NCBI GenBank assembly: GCA_002155895.1
Contig: MUMD01000441.1
Coordinates: 1-42,078, forward strand
DNA from: Streptomyces rochei
GTDB lineage: Bacteria; Actinomycetota; Actinomycetes; Streptomycetales; Streptomycetaceae
Direction: 5' to 3'
DNA length: 42,078 bases
Below, piece after piece: positions 1 to 8,278 of this stretch. Positions within the stretch are counted from its first letter, which is position 1, and every line of letters begins with the position of its first letter. A model generated the notes under the pieces. It had not been told where the DNA came from. It saw only the letters and a program-made list of their open reading frames with translations, and searched no databases. The translations under genes were made by a program, and so were the position numbers.

Positions 1-88
1 GTGCGGGTGGGGGGGGGTCAGGACCAGGGCGATGAGGGGCTGCGCCTGGCCGGTGGCGCAGTTGGGGGCAGTGTCGCTCCACTGCGCG

Positions 89-120
89 CCGGAGGCGGCA
101 GCATGAGCAGCCGCCTCCGG
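89..120 (-). terminator. Stem-loop downstream of the alpha/beta hydrolase gene
   Basis: A perfect 11-bp inverted repeat (arms 89-99 and 110-120, CCGGAGGCGGC and its complement) surrounds a 10-nt loop. It lies about 90 bp beyond the stop codon of the leftward hydrolase gene, so it is a plausible transcription terminator. There is no clear U-run, which is usual for high-G+C actinomycetes. Nothing else recognisable was seen in 1-209. Confidence 0.5.
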
Positions 121-209
121 GATCGCCCGGCACCGGTTTTGGCCCGGCGCGGGCTCCGCTGTTACGGCCGCTTCCCACCGTCGCAGCTGCCCGGTAACCG
201 TGGGGACGG

Positions 210-986
210 TCAGGCTGCCGGCGCGAATGCGGTGATGGCGTCGACGAGGTTGGCGGGGGCTTCCAGCGGGATCAGGTGACCGGTGTGGGGGATCACCACG
301 AAGTCGGCGTGGGAGAGGTAGGGCACCAGGTTGTCGCGGAGCACGCCGACGGGCTCCACCTGGTCGTGTTCTCCGGCGACGACGAGAACGGGCACACTGA
401 CCGTGCGCGTGTGTTCGGTGATGTCCTGCGTGATGCCGTGCAGTGGCCACTCCGTTCGGGCGGCGTCGGTGACGGTCCGCGAGTCGGTCACGATCTGCGC
501 CTTGACCGGCTCGGGCAGCTCGGTCGCGGTGAGGACGTGATCCCGTGCCCCGGCCACGGATTCGGCACAGTCGTAGGCGTGCGACAGGGCTTGCTGGTAC
601 TCGGGAGTGACCTGTGCGGCAGGCCTTGCCGGGGCGGAGCCGACGAGGACCATGCCCCGGAGGCCGGCGGGCCGGGTGGCCGCGACCAGCTGTGCGACCT
701 TGCCGCCCATCGAATGCCCCACCAGGATGTAGTCGGTGATCCCCGCGTCCGCGAGCACGGCGAGTGTGTCGTCGGCGAACTGTCCGAGCGTGTAGGGACC
801 GGGCAGGGCGCTCGACCGGCTCCACCCGCGGAAGTCGACCGTGAGCACGTCACGGCCCGACAGGCGGTCGACGACGAGGTCCCAGGTGCGGGCGGAACCG
901 CCCCAGTAGTGCAGGAACACCAGAGTGGGTCCGGTCCCCGGCCGGTGGTCGTAAGTGGGCAGTAGCGTCTGCTGCGTCGTTTCCAT
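210..986 (-). CDS. Alpha/beta fold hydrolase
   Basis: A 258-residue cytoplasmic alpha/beta hydrolase. Visible: an HxxGG-like oxyanion segment (LHYWGG, about 25-30), the nucleophile elbow GHSMGG with Ser92, an acid candidate in AGEHDQVEP (about Asp209), and the catalytic His in PHTGHLIPLE (His237). The length fits single-domain esterase or haloperoxidase-like hydrolases; the substrate cannot be read from sequence. ATG 986 is chosen because the fold begins right after it; the same frame runs open upstream only over the divergent gene. The AraC-type regulator starts about 110 bp away in the opposite direction, so it may control this gene (inference). Confidence 0.9.
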   Translation of the reverse strand: METTQQTLLPTYDHRPGTGPTLVFLHYWGGSARTWDLVVDRLSGRDVLTVDFRGWSRSSALPGPYTLGQFADDTLAVLADAGITDYILVGHSMGGKVAQLVAATRPAGLRGMVLVGSAPARPAAQVTPEYQQALSHAYDCAESVAGARDHVLTATELPEPVKAQIVTDSRTVTDAARTEWPLHGITQDITEHTRTVSVPVLVVAGEHDQVEPVGVLRDNLVPYLSHADFVVIPHTGHLIPLEAPANLVDAITAFAPAA

Positions 987-1097
987 GATGACTCTTCCGG
1001 TCGATGCTCCGGGCGGTAGCCCCGTGCATTCATTGAAACTTCTGCACCCGGCCGGGTCATTGGAGTGACTGGTCGCCCGATAGTGAAAACTGGACAC

Positions 1098-1922
1098 GTG
1101 AGCGTGATCCGGCAGATGACCTACCAGCCCGCGGGACGCCCCGCCACCTCGGTCGAGGTGATGACGTTCGGCCGCCTTCGCGAGCTGAACGACGGCGGCA
1201 CGCAGCGCGCCGACTTCCACGTCCTTGCCGTCGTCGACGCCGGCCCAGGATCGGTCACCGTCGACTTCCGCCACTACCCGCTCCAAGACCGGTCCGCGGT
1301 GTGGATTCCGCCCGGCGCGGTGCACCGGTGGGACGACATCGCCGACGTGGCAGGGCACCTCGTTCTGTTCGTGCCGACCGCGCCTGTCACCCACGCCACT
1401 CGAGAACTGGCCGCCTCCCCTGACCCGGCCGCGCACTGGGGCATCCCCGACGCCGACTGGCCCTTCGTCGACACCGCGCGCAGCCATCTCCTCTTCGAAG
1501 CATCCGCCCCACCCAGTGAGTCCCGGACAGAGCTGCCCGAGATCCTGCTTTCCGCGCTCATCACCCGGCTGCACCCGCCGCACGCCGAAGCACTCACCCC
1601 TCAGGTGTTCCGGTTGTTCCGCTCCAGCGTCGAAGCGCACTTCCGGCGGCACCACGACGCCGACTACTACGCCCGTGCGCTGGGATACGCGCCCCGCACC
1701 CTCTCACGAGCGGTGCAGCAGGCCACCGGCCGCACCGCGAAGGCGTACATCGTCGAACGGATCGTCCTGGAGGCCAAACGACTCCTGGCACACGACCGCC
1801 TCACCGCCGCCCGCTGCGCCGACGTACTCGGATTCCCTGACGCATCCAACTTCTCGGCGTTCTTCCGGAGGGCGACAGGCATGCGCCCGGGCGCGTGGCA
1901 GGCGATGATGGCCGCCGAGTGA
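1098..1922 (+). CDS. AraC-family transcriptional regulator
   Basis: About 274 residues. The N-terminal half looks like a cupin-type ligand-binding domain (segments around VTVDFRHYPL and IPPGAVHRW). The last 100 residues form the double helix-turn-helix of AraC/XylS proteins, with YYARALGYAPRTLSRAVQQ as the first and ADVLGFPDASNFSAFFRRA as the second HTH, ending in the usual TGMRPGAW. Start choice is uncertain: GTG 1098 has a weak GGA just upstream, but GTG 1065, GTG 1104 and ATG 1116 are in frame. The short gap to the divergent hydrolase suggests a shared promoter region and local regulation of that hydrolase (inference). Confidence 0.88.
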   Translation: MSVIRQMTYQPAGRPATSVEVMTFGRLRELNDGGTQRADFHVLAVVDAGPGSVTVDFRHYPLQDRSAVWIPPGAVHRWDDIADVAGHLVLFVPTAPVTHATRELAASPDPAAHWGIPDADWPFVDTARSHLLFEASAPPSESRTELPEILLSALITRLHPPHAEALTPQVFRLFRSSVEAHFRRHHDADYYARALGYAPRTLSRAVQQATGRTAKAYIVERIVLEAKRLLAHDRLTAARCADVLGFPDASNFSAFFRRATGMRPGAWQAMMAAE

Positions 1923-2147
1923 GGGCGTCCGGTTCACAGTCCGTGGCGGGTTCCTCCACCAATATCCACCCGATGGGAACGAACCCGCTGCCGCCAGTGC
2001 CGGTTTTTGTGCCGATGCCTCAGGAGGCGGCGCGGCATGTGGGTCGTCCCCGCCTCTCGTGCAGAACGCGCGTGAAGGCAGCCTCATGGGCAGGTCGGCA
2101 GCGCGGCGGTCGCCGGCGAAGGCGGAGGCGGCCAATGTCCGCGGCCG

Positions 2148-3401
2148 TCAACCGGTCGGGCTGTCCGAGGGCTGGGGCTTGCCGAGCATGTGGCAGGTCG
2201 CGGCGTCGACGAGGGCCTTGTTCGTGGCGGCGGCCTTCTTCTCCTTGATGCCGAAGTTCGTGCTGGTGAAGACTGCGACGCTGCGGGTGCCGGTGGCGTC
2301 GGTGTAGATCTCGCTGGAGTAGCCGGGCAGGCCGCCGGTGTGACCCCAGACCGTGCCGCAGGGCGTGTCCGCCTTCATCAGGCCCAGACCGTAAGCTCCG
2401 CCTTCCTCGGGTGCGTCCACGGTCGTGCGCATCTGCTTCATCTGGGCCTCGGGCAGCAACCGGCCGGACATGAGCGCGGTGAGGAACCGCTGCCAGTCCT
2501 GAGCGGTGGAGACCATACCGCCTGCCGCCCACGACCAGCTCGGGTCGATGGCGGCGGTGTCGACGTTGCCGCCGGTACGGTCGGGCCCGGCGAACCCGAC
2601 GCCCTCGGGCAGGTCCACGGTCCCGGAAAGGAGAGCCTTCAGGCGCTTGGCGTCCGGCTCGTAGCCGGACGCGTGGCGTTTCCCGGCGGACCAGGCCGCG
2701 TCCGTGGCCAGGAACGAGTCCTTCATGCCGAGCGGCTTGGTGATCTTCTGCTCGATCAGCTCTGCCAGGCTGCTTCCGGTGGCCTTCTCGAGGATCAGTC
2801 CAAGAGCCTCGTAGTTGGCGTTGCTGTAGGAGTACGTCGTGCCGGGCTCGGTGGGCGGGTCCTGCTCTGGGGTGATGACGAGCAGGTCCTGCGGGGTCCA
2901 GGTGCGCTGCTCCTGGCCGGTGAGGGAGGGCAGGAATTGCGGGGTCAGCAGGAAGTCGCCCAGGCCGCTGGTGTGGTTGAGCAGCATCCGTACAGTGATG
3001 CGCTCACCGCCCTTGACCAGGCCGGGCAGCCACTTTTGGACCGTGTCGTCGAGGCTGATCCTCTGCTGCGCGACCTGCTGCAGGACGAGGGTCGCGGTGA
3101 CCGTCTTGGTGTTCGACCCGACCCGGAACCGGTCGCCGGCTGCGAGACTGTGGTCGTTCTTGGTCCAGGCGGCCTGCCTGGCGATCTCGACGGGCTTCCC
3201 GTCGCCGGAATCGACGCGGACGATCACGCCGAGGGAGCCGGTGTCGGCCGCCTGCTGCGCGAGGCGGGCCAGCCGCGCGTCGGCCGCCGGTTCGGCCTCG
3301 TCCGAGCAGCTCGCGAGCGCCGCGCCCAGGCAGGTCGCCAATGCGACAGCGAGCGCTCCGCGGCGGATTCGGTGGCGGCGGGACAGGATGGGTGCGGACA
3401 T
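2148..3401 (-). CDS. Lipoprotein serine hydrolase (class C beta-lactamase / DD-peptidase fold)
   Basis: A 417-residue exported protein. The N-terminus has a basic segment (RRHRIRR), a hydrophobic stretch and a lipobox LASC with Cys32, so it should be a membrane-anchored lipoprotein outside the cell. Catalytic motifs of the beta-lactamase family (Pfam PF00144 type) are visible: SNTK (Ser96, Lys99), YSN (Tyr192-Asn194) and the third box HTGG in WGHTGGLPGYSS. Such proteins are DD-carboxypeptidases, esterases or D-amino-acid amidases; a true beta-lactamase role is not shown. ATG 3401 is preceded by GAAGGGA, a good ribosome site; the open frame extends 38 codons further without support. The two-component genes upstream run in the same direction and might regulate it (inference). 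Confidence 0.9.
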   Translation of the reverse strand: MSAPILSRRHRIRRGALAVALATCLGAALASCSDEAEPAADARLARLAQQAADTGSLGVIVRVDSGDGKPVEIARQAAWTKNDHSLAAGDRFRVGSNTKTVTATLVLQQVAQQRISLDDTVQKWLPGLVKGGERITVRMLLNHTSGLGDFLLTPQFLPSLTGQEQRTWTPQDLLVITPEQDPPTEPGTTYSYSNANYEALGLILEKATGSSLAELIEQKITKPLGMKDSFLATDAAWSAGKRHASGYEPDAKRLKALLSGTVDLPEGVGFAGPDRTGGNVDTAAIDPSWSWAAGGMVSTAQDWQRFLTALMSGRLLPEAQMKQMRTTVDAPEEGGAYGLGLMKADTPCGTVWGHTGGLPGYSSEIYTDATGTRSVAVFTSTNFGIKEKKAAATNKALVDAATCHMLGKPQPSDSPTG

Positions 3402-3611
3402 GGCAGTTCCCTTCGGCGGGTGACGATGTGCTGCGTGCGTCGAGGGACCGGAAAACCGCCTGATGAGCGGCCGGTCAGCGGGTCCCGCGCACACCGTCCA
3501 TTCAGTCAGTGGCACGCCCCCGGTACATCGCTCGATGGCGGGCTTCCCACCGGCGCGGGGTCACTCCAAGGAATGACCAGGCGGGGGTACGGCGCCCCAC
3601 CGGGCCGCCCG

Positions 3612-3630
3612 CCCGCCCACCGAGGGCGGG
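3612..3630 (-). terminator. GC-rich stem-loop right after the response regulator
   Basis: A perfect 7-bp stem (CCCGCCC at 3612-3618, GGGCGGG at 3624-3630) with a 5-nt loop touches the stop codon of the leftward response regulator gene. It probably ends the two-component transcript and separates it from the serine hydrolase gene 230 bp further on. Confidence 0.5.
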
Positions 3631-4296
3631 TCAGGGCAGGGTGTTCCTGGCGAGCACCGCCGCCTGCGCCCGGCTCTGGCAGCCGGTCTTCGTGAGCACG
3701 CGGCTGACGTGCGTCTTGACCGTGTGCAGGCTCACCACTAGCCGGTCCGCGATCTCTGCGTTGCTCAGGCCGTCCCGGATCAGACGCAGCACGTCGACTT
3801 CCCGCTGGGTGAGGTCCCTGAGCCGGGCCAGCTCCTGGTCGCTGGGCTGGCACCGCCCGCTGAGATGGCCCTCGATGATCCGCCGGGTCACCGCGGGGCT
3901 CAGCGCGCTGTGCCCGGCCGCCGCGGCACGCACAGCCGCACCCAGCTCCTCGTACGAACTGTTTTTCAGCAGGAAGCCGGATGCCCCGGCCGCCAGCGCA
4001 TCGTCGACGTAGGCATCCAGGTCGAATGTGGTCAGCATGAGCACCTGGCTGCGCCCCGGCCCGAGCAGTCCCCGGCGGCCCAGTTCGGCCAGCGCCCACA
4101 GGCCGTCGCGGCGCGGCATCCGGATGTCCATCACCAGCACATCCGGCCGCAGTCGCGCGCACACCTCGACGGCTTGCTCACCGTCGTCCGCGGTGCCCGC
4201 CACGGTGATGTCCGCCTGGCTGTCCAGGATCGCGCTCAGCCCGGCGCGGATGACCGGCTCGTCGTCCACGACGAGCACGCTGATCTGCTCAGGCAT
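3631..4296 (-). CDS. NarL/LuxR-family response regulator
   Basis: 221 residues. The receiver domain (1-120) shows the acidic pair DDEP (Asp11-Asp12), the phosphoacceptor Asp57 in VLVMDIRMP and the conserved Lys in FLLKNS. The C-terminal LuxR-type HTH contains LTQREVDVLRLIRDGLSN and LVVSLHTVKTHVSRVL. ATG 4296 overlaps the last codons of the upstream kinase gene (ending 4289) by 8 bp, so the two are probably translationally coupled and form a cognate pair. Targets are unknown; the adjacent serine hydrolase is one candidate. Confidence 0.95.
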   Translation of the reverse strand: MPEQISVLVVDDEPVIRAGLSAILDSQADITVAGTADDGEQAVEVCARLRPDVLVMDIRMPRRDGLWALAELGRRGLLGPGRSQVLMLTTFDLDAYVDDALAAGASGFLLKNSSYEELGAAVRAAAAGHSALSPAVTRRIIEGHLSGRCQPSDQELARLRDLTQREVDVLRLIRDGLSNAEIADRLVVSLHTVKTHVSRVLTKTGCQSRAQAAVLARNTLP

Positions 4297-5482
4297 CCGC
4301 GCCCGCCCACGGCATCGTCGCTGCGACGCGAAAGCCGCCGTCACCGGTCGGGCCCGCGGTGAGTTCGCCGCCCAGCGCGCTCATCCGCTCCTCCATGCTG
4401 ACCAGGCCGAGCCCGATGCCCGCGCCGGCCGCGGCCCGCCGCACCCCGCGGCCGTTAACGATCTCACACCGCAGCTCGCCGTCATCTTTGTCGTAGACGG
4501 TCACCTGGACGGGCGCTCCGGGCGCGTGGCGACGAGCGTTGACCAGTGCCTCCTGCACGACGCGGTACACCGCCAGCTGGACCGACCCCGGCACGGGCTG
4601 CGACGCGACGTCCATCGTCAGCTCAACCGTCCCGCCAGCGGCACGGTGGCCAGCCAGCAACGCGTCCAGCTCACCGAGGTCCGGCACAGGCTGGAGCGGG
4701 ACGGCGTCCGCGGGGTCGCGCAGCATCCGCAACAGGTCGCGCAACTCGCCGCTGCTCTGCCGACCCGCCGCTGCAAGGCCGTCGATCTGGGCACGGGCCC
4801 AGTCGGGCAGTTCGCCGCCGCGTGCCCGCAGCGTCTCCGCATGCACGACGAGCAGCGTCAGCGAGTGCGCGACCACGTCGTGCATCTCACCCGCGATCCT
4901 TGTCCGCTCGCGTTGCGTGGCTTGTGCCGCCTCCAGGGCCTGTGCCCGGCGCGCGTCGGCCGCCCGCCGCTCGGCCGCAAGCAGCAGTTCCTGCCGGGTG
5001 CGCGCGGCGAACCCCATCACCCAGGCCAGCGGCATGGGGGCCAGCGCGGCGAGGACGTCCAGGCCGCCCTGGAAGTCGCCGGAGTCGGTCGTCATCCGGT
5101 TCAGCCACAGACCGGCCGCGCTCAGCACGCTGACGCCGAGAACGGCCGACATGGTCCGCCGCCGGCTCACGCCGTGGTGGCCCAGGTTGTAGAGCAGCAC
5201 CGCCGGCGGCAGGAAGACCAGGGGCGACAGCTTGGCCCCCTCGCCCGCACTCCCCACCAGCGCCGCCAGAAGAGCGCTGAAGCCCACGACGAAAGCGGTG
5301 GCAGGCATCCGCCGCCGCAGCAGCAGAACCACCACGCCCACCGCCTCGTACGCCATGAGCGATACCCAGGCCGGCCCAGAAGTGTCCACATACGGCTGTG
5401 ACAGCAGCGCCGGCACAAACGTCAGTACGACCAGCCCGGCATCGACACCCCACCCGGGCCACCTGCCGTCGTTCACTCTCAT
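4289..5482 (-). CDS. NarL-type sensor histidine kinase
   Basis: 397 residues. About five hydrophobic segments fill residues 15-160 and form a membrane sensor with no large extracellular domain. A basic coiled linker (ERRAADARRAQALEAAQ) leads to the HisKA_3 box RERTRIAGEMHDVVAHSL with the phosphoacceptor His201. The HATPase region has the N-box VVQEALVNARRHAP and the G-box AGIGLGLVSMEERM. ATG 5482 is preferred; GTG 5521 is 13 codons upstream. It should phosphorylate the overlapping response regulator. The signal is unknown. The IS256 relic begins about 110 bp upstream of its start. Confidence 0.93.
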   Translation of the reverse strand: MRVNDGRWPGWGVDAGLVVLTFVPALLSQPYVDTSGPAWVSLMAYEAVGVVVLLLRRRMPATAFVVGFSALLAALVGSAGEGAKLSPLVFLPPAVLLYNLGHHGVSRRRTMSAVLGVSVLSAAGLWLNRMTTDSGDFQGGLDVLAALAPMPLAWVMGFAARTRQELLLAAERRAADARRAQALEAAQATQRERTRIAGEMHDVVAHSLTLLVVHAETLRARGGELPDWARAQIDGLAAAGRQSSGELRDLLRMLRDPADAVPLQPVPDLGELDALLAGHRAAGGTVELTMDVASQPVPGSVQLAVYRVVQEALVNARRHAPGAPVQVTVYDKDDGELRCEIVNGRGVRRAAAGAGIGLGLVSMEERMSALGGELTAGPTGDGGFRVAATMPWAGADA

Positions 5483-5592
5483 CCGTCCGACACTACGACC
5501 TCGCACACCGGCCTTCGTCACTCCAAAGAGCCACTCCGCGTCACCTCACAGAACCCATCGAGCAGCGACGACACCGTAAGCCAGCCCCGGAC

Positions 5593-6969
5593 GGGACTGT
5601 GAATCGTTCGGTGTAACTCCCGATCATGGAGGATGCATCGATGACCAGTGAGGACGTGACCGAGCAGGACGCTGTCGAGTCGGCAGCGGCGGTGTCGGCG
5701 AAGGCCGTGGACGACCAGCTGATCGACGAGCGGGTGAGCCGGGCCCAGGCCGAGGGTCTTCAGCTGACCGGCGAGGGCGGGCTGCTGCAGCAGTTGACCA
5801 AGCGGCTGCTGAGGTCCGTCCTGGAGGGTAAGATCACCGACCACCTCGGCTATGACAAGCACGATCCGGCGGGCAAGAACGGCGGCAACTCCCGCAACGG
5901 CACACGCTCCAAGACCGTGCTGACCGACGTCGGCCCGGTGGAGATCATCGTGCCCCGCGACCGCGACGGCTCCTTCGAGTCGAAGATCGTCAAGAAGCGG
6001 CAGAAGCGCCTGACCGGCGTCGACGAGATAGTCATCTCGCTGGCCGCGAAGGGCCTGACCACCGGCGAGGTGCAGGCCCACCTGGCCGAGGCCTATAGCG
6101 CCGAGGTCTCCCGCCAGACCATCTCCACCATCACCGACAAGGTCCTCGACGGCATGGCCGAGTGGCAGAGCAGGCCCCTTCACGCCGTCTGTCCGGTCGT
6201 CTTCATCGACGCCTTCCACGTCAAGATCCGCGACGATGCGGTCGCCAACCGGCCGATCCATGCGGCCTTGGCCGTCACCACCGAGGGCCGGCGGGCGATC
6301 CTCGGCCTGTGGGCCGGGGACGGCGGCGAGGGCGCCAAGCACTGGCTGCACATCCTCACCGAGATCAAGGACCGCGGCGTCAACGACGTTCTTATGCTGG
6401 TCTGCGACGGGCTCAAGGGCCCGCCCGAGGCGGTGGAGACCGTCTGACCGCGGACGATCGTGCAGTCCTGCGTGGTGCATCTGCTGCGGAACCCCTTCCG
6501 CTTTGCAGCCCCCCCAGGACTGGGACAAGATCGCCAGCCTCCTCAAGCCCGTCTACACGGCGCCGACCGAAGAGGCTGCCCTGGACCGGTTCGCCGAGTT
6601 CGCCGACGCCTGGGGCCGGAAGTATCCGGCGATCGTGAAGCTGTGGGAGAACGCCTGGGAGGAGTTCACCCCCTTCCTGCGGTTCGACACCGAGATCGCA
6701 TCGTCTGCACCACCAACGCGATCGAGTCGATGAATGCCCGCATCCGCCGGGCGGTCAAGGCCCGCGGACACTTCCCCAACGAGCACGCCGCCCTGAAGCG
6801 CGTCTACATGGCGATCATGTCCCCCGACCCCACCGGCAAGGGCCAGGCCCGCTGGACCATGCGCTGGAAGACCGCACTGAACGCCTTCGACATCACCTTC
6901 GACGGCCGCCTGTCAGCCGCCCGCCAGTATCCCCACCCACCCCAGTTGCACCGCTCGTCTGACAGACCC
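5593..6969 (+). mobile_element. IS256-family insertion sequence, inactive copy 1
   Basis: A 1377-bp element bounded by imperfect 26-bp terminal inverted repeats, left 5593-5618 (begins GGGACTGTGAATCG) and right 6944-6969, which agree at about 19 of 26 positions by eye. It encodes a broken IS256/MULE-type transposase. No 8-9-bp target duplication abuts the repeats. A 14-bp near-identical direct repeat (AAGCCAGYCCCGGA at 5578-5591 and 6980-6993) lies just outside, but the spacing is unequal, so it is not a simple target duplication. Confidence 0.8.
5626..6969 (+). pseudogene. IS256-family transposase, broken by one nonsense codon and two frameshifts
   Basis: Reading begins at ATG 5626 with a clear IS256-type transposase: the Zn-ribbon-like GGNSRNGTRSKTV region, EIIVPRDRDGSFE, and the first catalytic Asp in VVFIDAFHVKIRD. 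TGA at 6445-6447 interrupts the frame where the family usually has Trp (ETV-stop-PRTIVQ). Around 6511, a run of seven C shifts the frame (DWDKIASLLKPVYTAP reads in +2). Near 6700 a deletion restores the first frame (IVCTTNAIESMNARIRR, with the catalytic Glu). The restored frame runs to 7050, past the right terminal repeat, so the native stop is also lost. Three lesions make activity implausible. Confidence 0.9.
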
Positions 6970-7003
6970 ACGACACCACAAGCCAGTCCCGGAGCCCAGG
7001 GCC

Positions 7004-7645
7004 GGGAGTGTCCAACAGACGGCGGATCCGATGATCAAGGAGACGCCTGAAATGAGCGAGACCATCAGCGAGCACGAGACGGTGAAGGAGCCGGTCGTCG
7101 AGTCGGCCGCGGAGACGGTGTCGGACGATCAGTTGATCTCGATGTCCCAGATTCCCCACTCACTTCAAACTGCAACGAAGTGGAGGGAAGAGTGTCCCTG
7201 GCCGATTTCAGAGATCCTCATCAACACCGCGCCGGGCGAGGCCGCCGCGACCGAGCGGTTCCTGGAATTCTCCGAGAAGTGGGGCAGCAAGTATCCGGCC
7301 GTGGTCAAGCTGTGGTCCGACGCCTGGGCCGAGATGGTGCCCTTCCTCTCCTTCGACGTCGAGATCCGCAAGGTCATCTGCAGCACGAACGCGATCGAGA
7401 GCGTGAACTCCGGCATCCGCAAGGCGGTCCGGGCCCGCGGGCACTTTCCGAACCAGGCCGCCGCATTGAAGTGCGTCTACATGGCGCTGATGAGCCTGGA
7501 CCCGATCGGCAAGGGCCGCCGCCGCTGGACGATGCACTGGAAGGCACCCCTTAACGCCTTCTAGATCGCCTTCGAAGGACGCCTCATCCCCACCACCAGC
7601 CACTGAATCTCAACAACCAAGATCAGCCGTTGACTGGACACACCC
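7004..7645 (+). mobile_element. IS256-family element copy 2, internally deleted to 642 bp
   Basis: Terminal inverted repeats are readable at 7004-7028 (GGGAGTGTCCA...) and 7621-7645; the 25-bp arms match at 19 positions by eye. Only the first about 30 codons and the last about 120 codons of a transposase remain between them. The ends resemble but are not identical to those of copy 1, so this is a related but different element and not a duplicate. It sits 34 bp beyond the right end of copy 1 and could be moved only by a transposase acting in trans. Confidence 0.75.
7052..7606 (+). pseudogene. IS256-family transposase remnant with internal deletion
   Basis: ATG 7052 starts the typical acidic N-terminus (MSETISEHETVKEPVVES, DDQLI). 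The reading then jumps, at about 7140-7210, to the C-terminal domain (ERFLEFSEKWGSKYPAVVKLW, CSTNAIESVNSGIRKAVRAR), so roughly two thirds of the protein, including the first two catalytic Asp, is missing. TAG at 7562-7564 replaces the codon after LNAF where the frame would otherwise go on (IAFEGRLIPTTSH) to TGA 7604-7606. Not functional. Confidence 0.88.
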
Positions 7646-7653
7646 TCTTGTGA

Positions 7654-8278
7654 TTACGCGACGCCGAGGAATGCGACAGGTAAGCGGATATCGCGTGCGT
7701 CGCGGCGGGGACGGCGGCGGTGTTCTTGACGCCGCTCAGCCGGAGGGCGCCGACGGCCAGGCTGCGCCAGGTCGCCATCGCGCGGGGTGCGTTGCCGGTC
7801 CGCAGCGGGGAGGAGGAGGCGTAGGAGGGTGTTGGCCGGGTGGTGACGCGGACTTGGTGCAGGGCCTCGGTCTCCCAGTAATCGCGGACCGGTCTCGCGA
7901 GTTGGACGGCGGTGGCCTGTTCAGCGGTCAGGCTGGTGACCGGGCAGACGGTCCTGATGGTGACCTTTCCGGTCTTACGGTCGGTGCGGCGGCCCTTGAT
8001 CTGGACGGCCTGGCCGGCACCAGAGAAGAGCAAGTCGTCCATGGTGACTACCTTGATCCGGCGGATCTCCACGCCGCCATGGCCGGTGCCCCGAGCGTCC
8101 AAGGAAGGGACTTCAGCTGCTGCGTAGGGAGCACGTCGCCGGTGACCACGGTTGCGGCCAGGTCGGCGACGGAATCGACCAGCAGCTGGAAGCGGGTGAC
8201 CTCACCGGTCTTCTCGCCAACGTCGAGCTGGGCCAGGACCAGCCCGGTGGTGTGCTCCACGACGGCGAGTTGTTTCAC
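7654..8278 (-). pseudogene. ISAs1-family transposase remnant
   Basis: Read leftward from 8278, the sequence gives [36 protein letters not shown] and [14 protein letters not shown], which matches the middle of ISAs1-family (DDE) transposases. After a gap it continues with [59 protein letters not shown], and in a shifted frame [14 protein letters not shown] ending at TAA (7656-7654). The N-terminal third, part of the centre and the frame are lost. Its left edge is within 10 bp of the right terminal repeat of IS256 copy 2. Its right edge abuts the stop codon of the GuaB1-like gene. Confidence 0.8.

Noticed and set aside
2148..3401. Calling the serine hydrolase a beta-lactamase resistance gene
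   Set aside because: The SxxK, YxN and HTG boxes are shared with DD-peptidases and esterases; sequence alone does not show beta-lactamase activity.
2190..3695. Long plus-strand open frame (501 codons) opposite the serine hydrolase
   Set aside because: Antisense shadow of a high-G+C gene; composition is Gly/Arg/Val-rich with no motif, while the minus strand has a lipobox and all catalytic boxes.
6445..6447. TGA in the IS256 transposase as recoding or programmed readthrough
   Set aside because: Two further frameshifts follow, and IS256 transposases are normally one uninterrupted frame.
5578..6993. 14-bp direct repeats outside IS256 copy 1 as a target-site duplication
   Set aside because: They are 1 bp from the left end but 10 bp from the right end and longer than the 8-9 bp usual for IS256.
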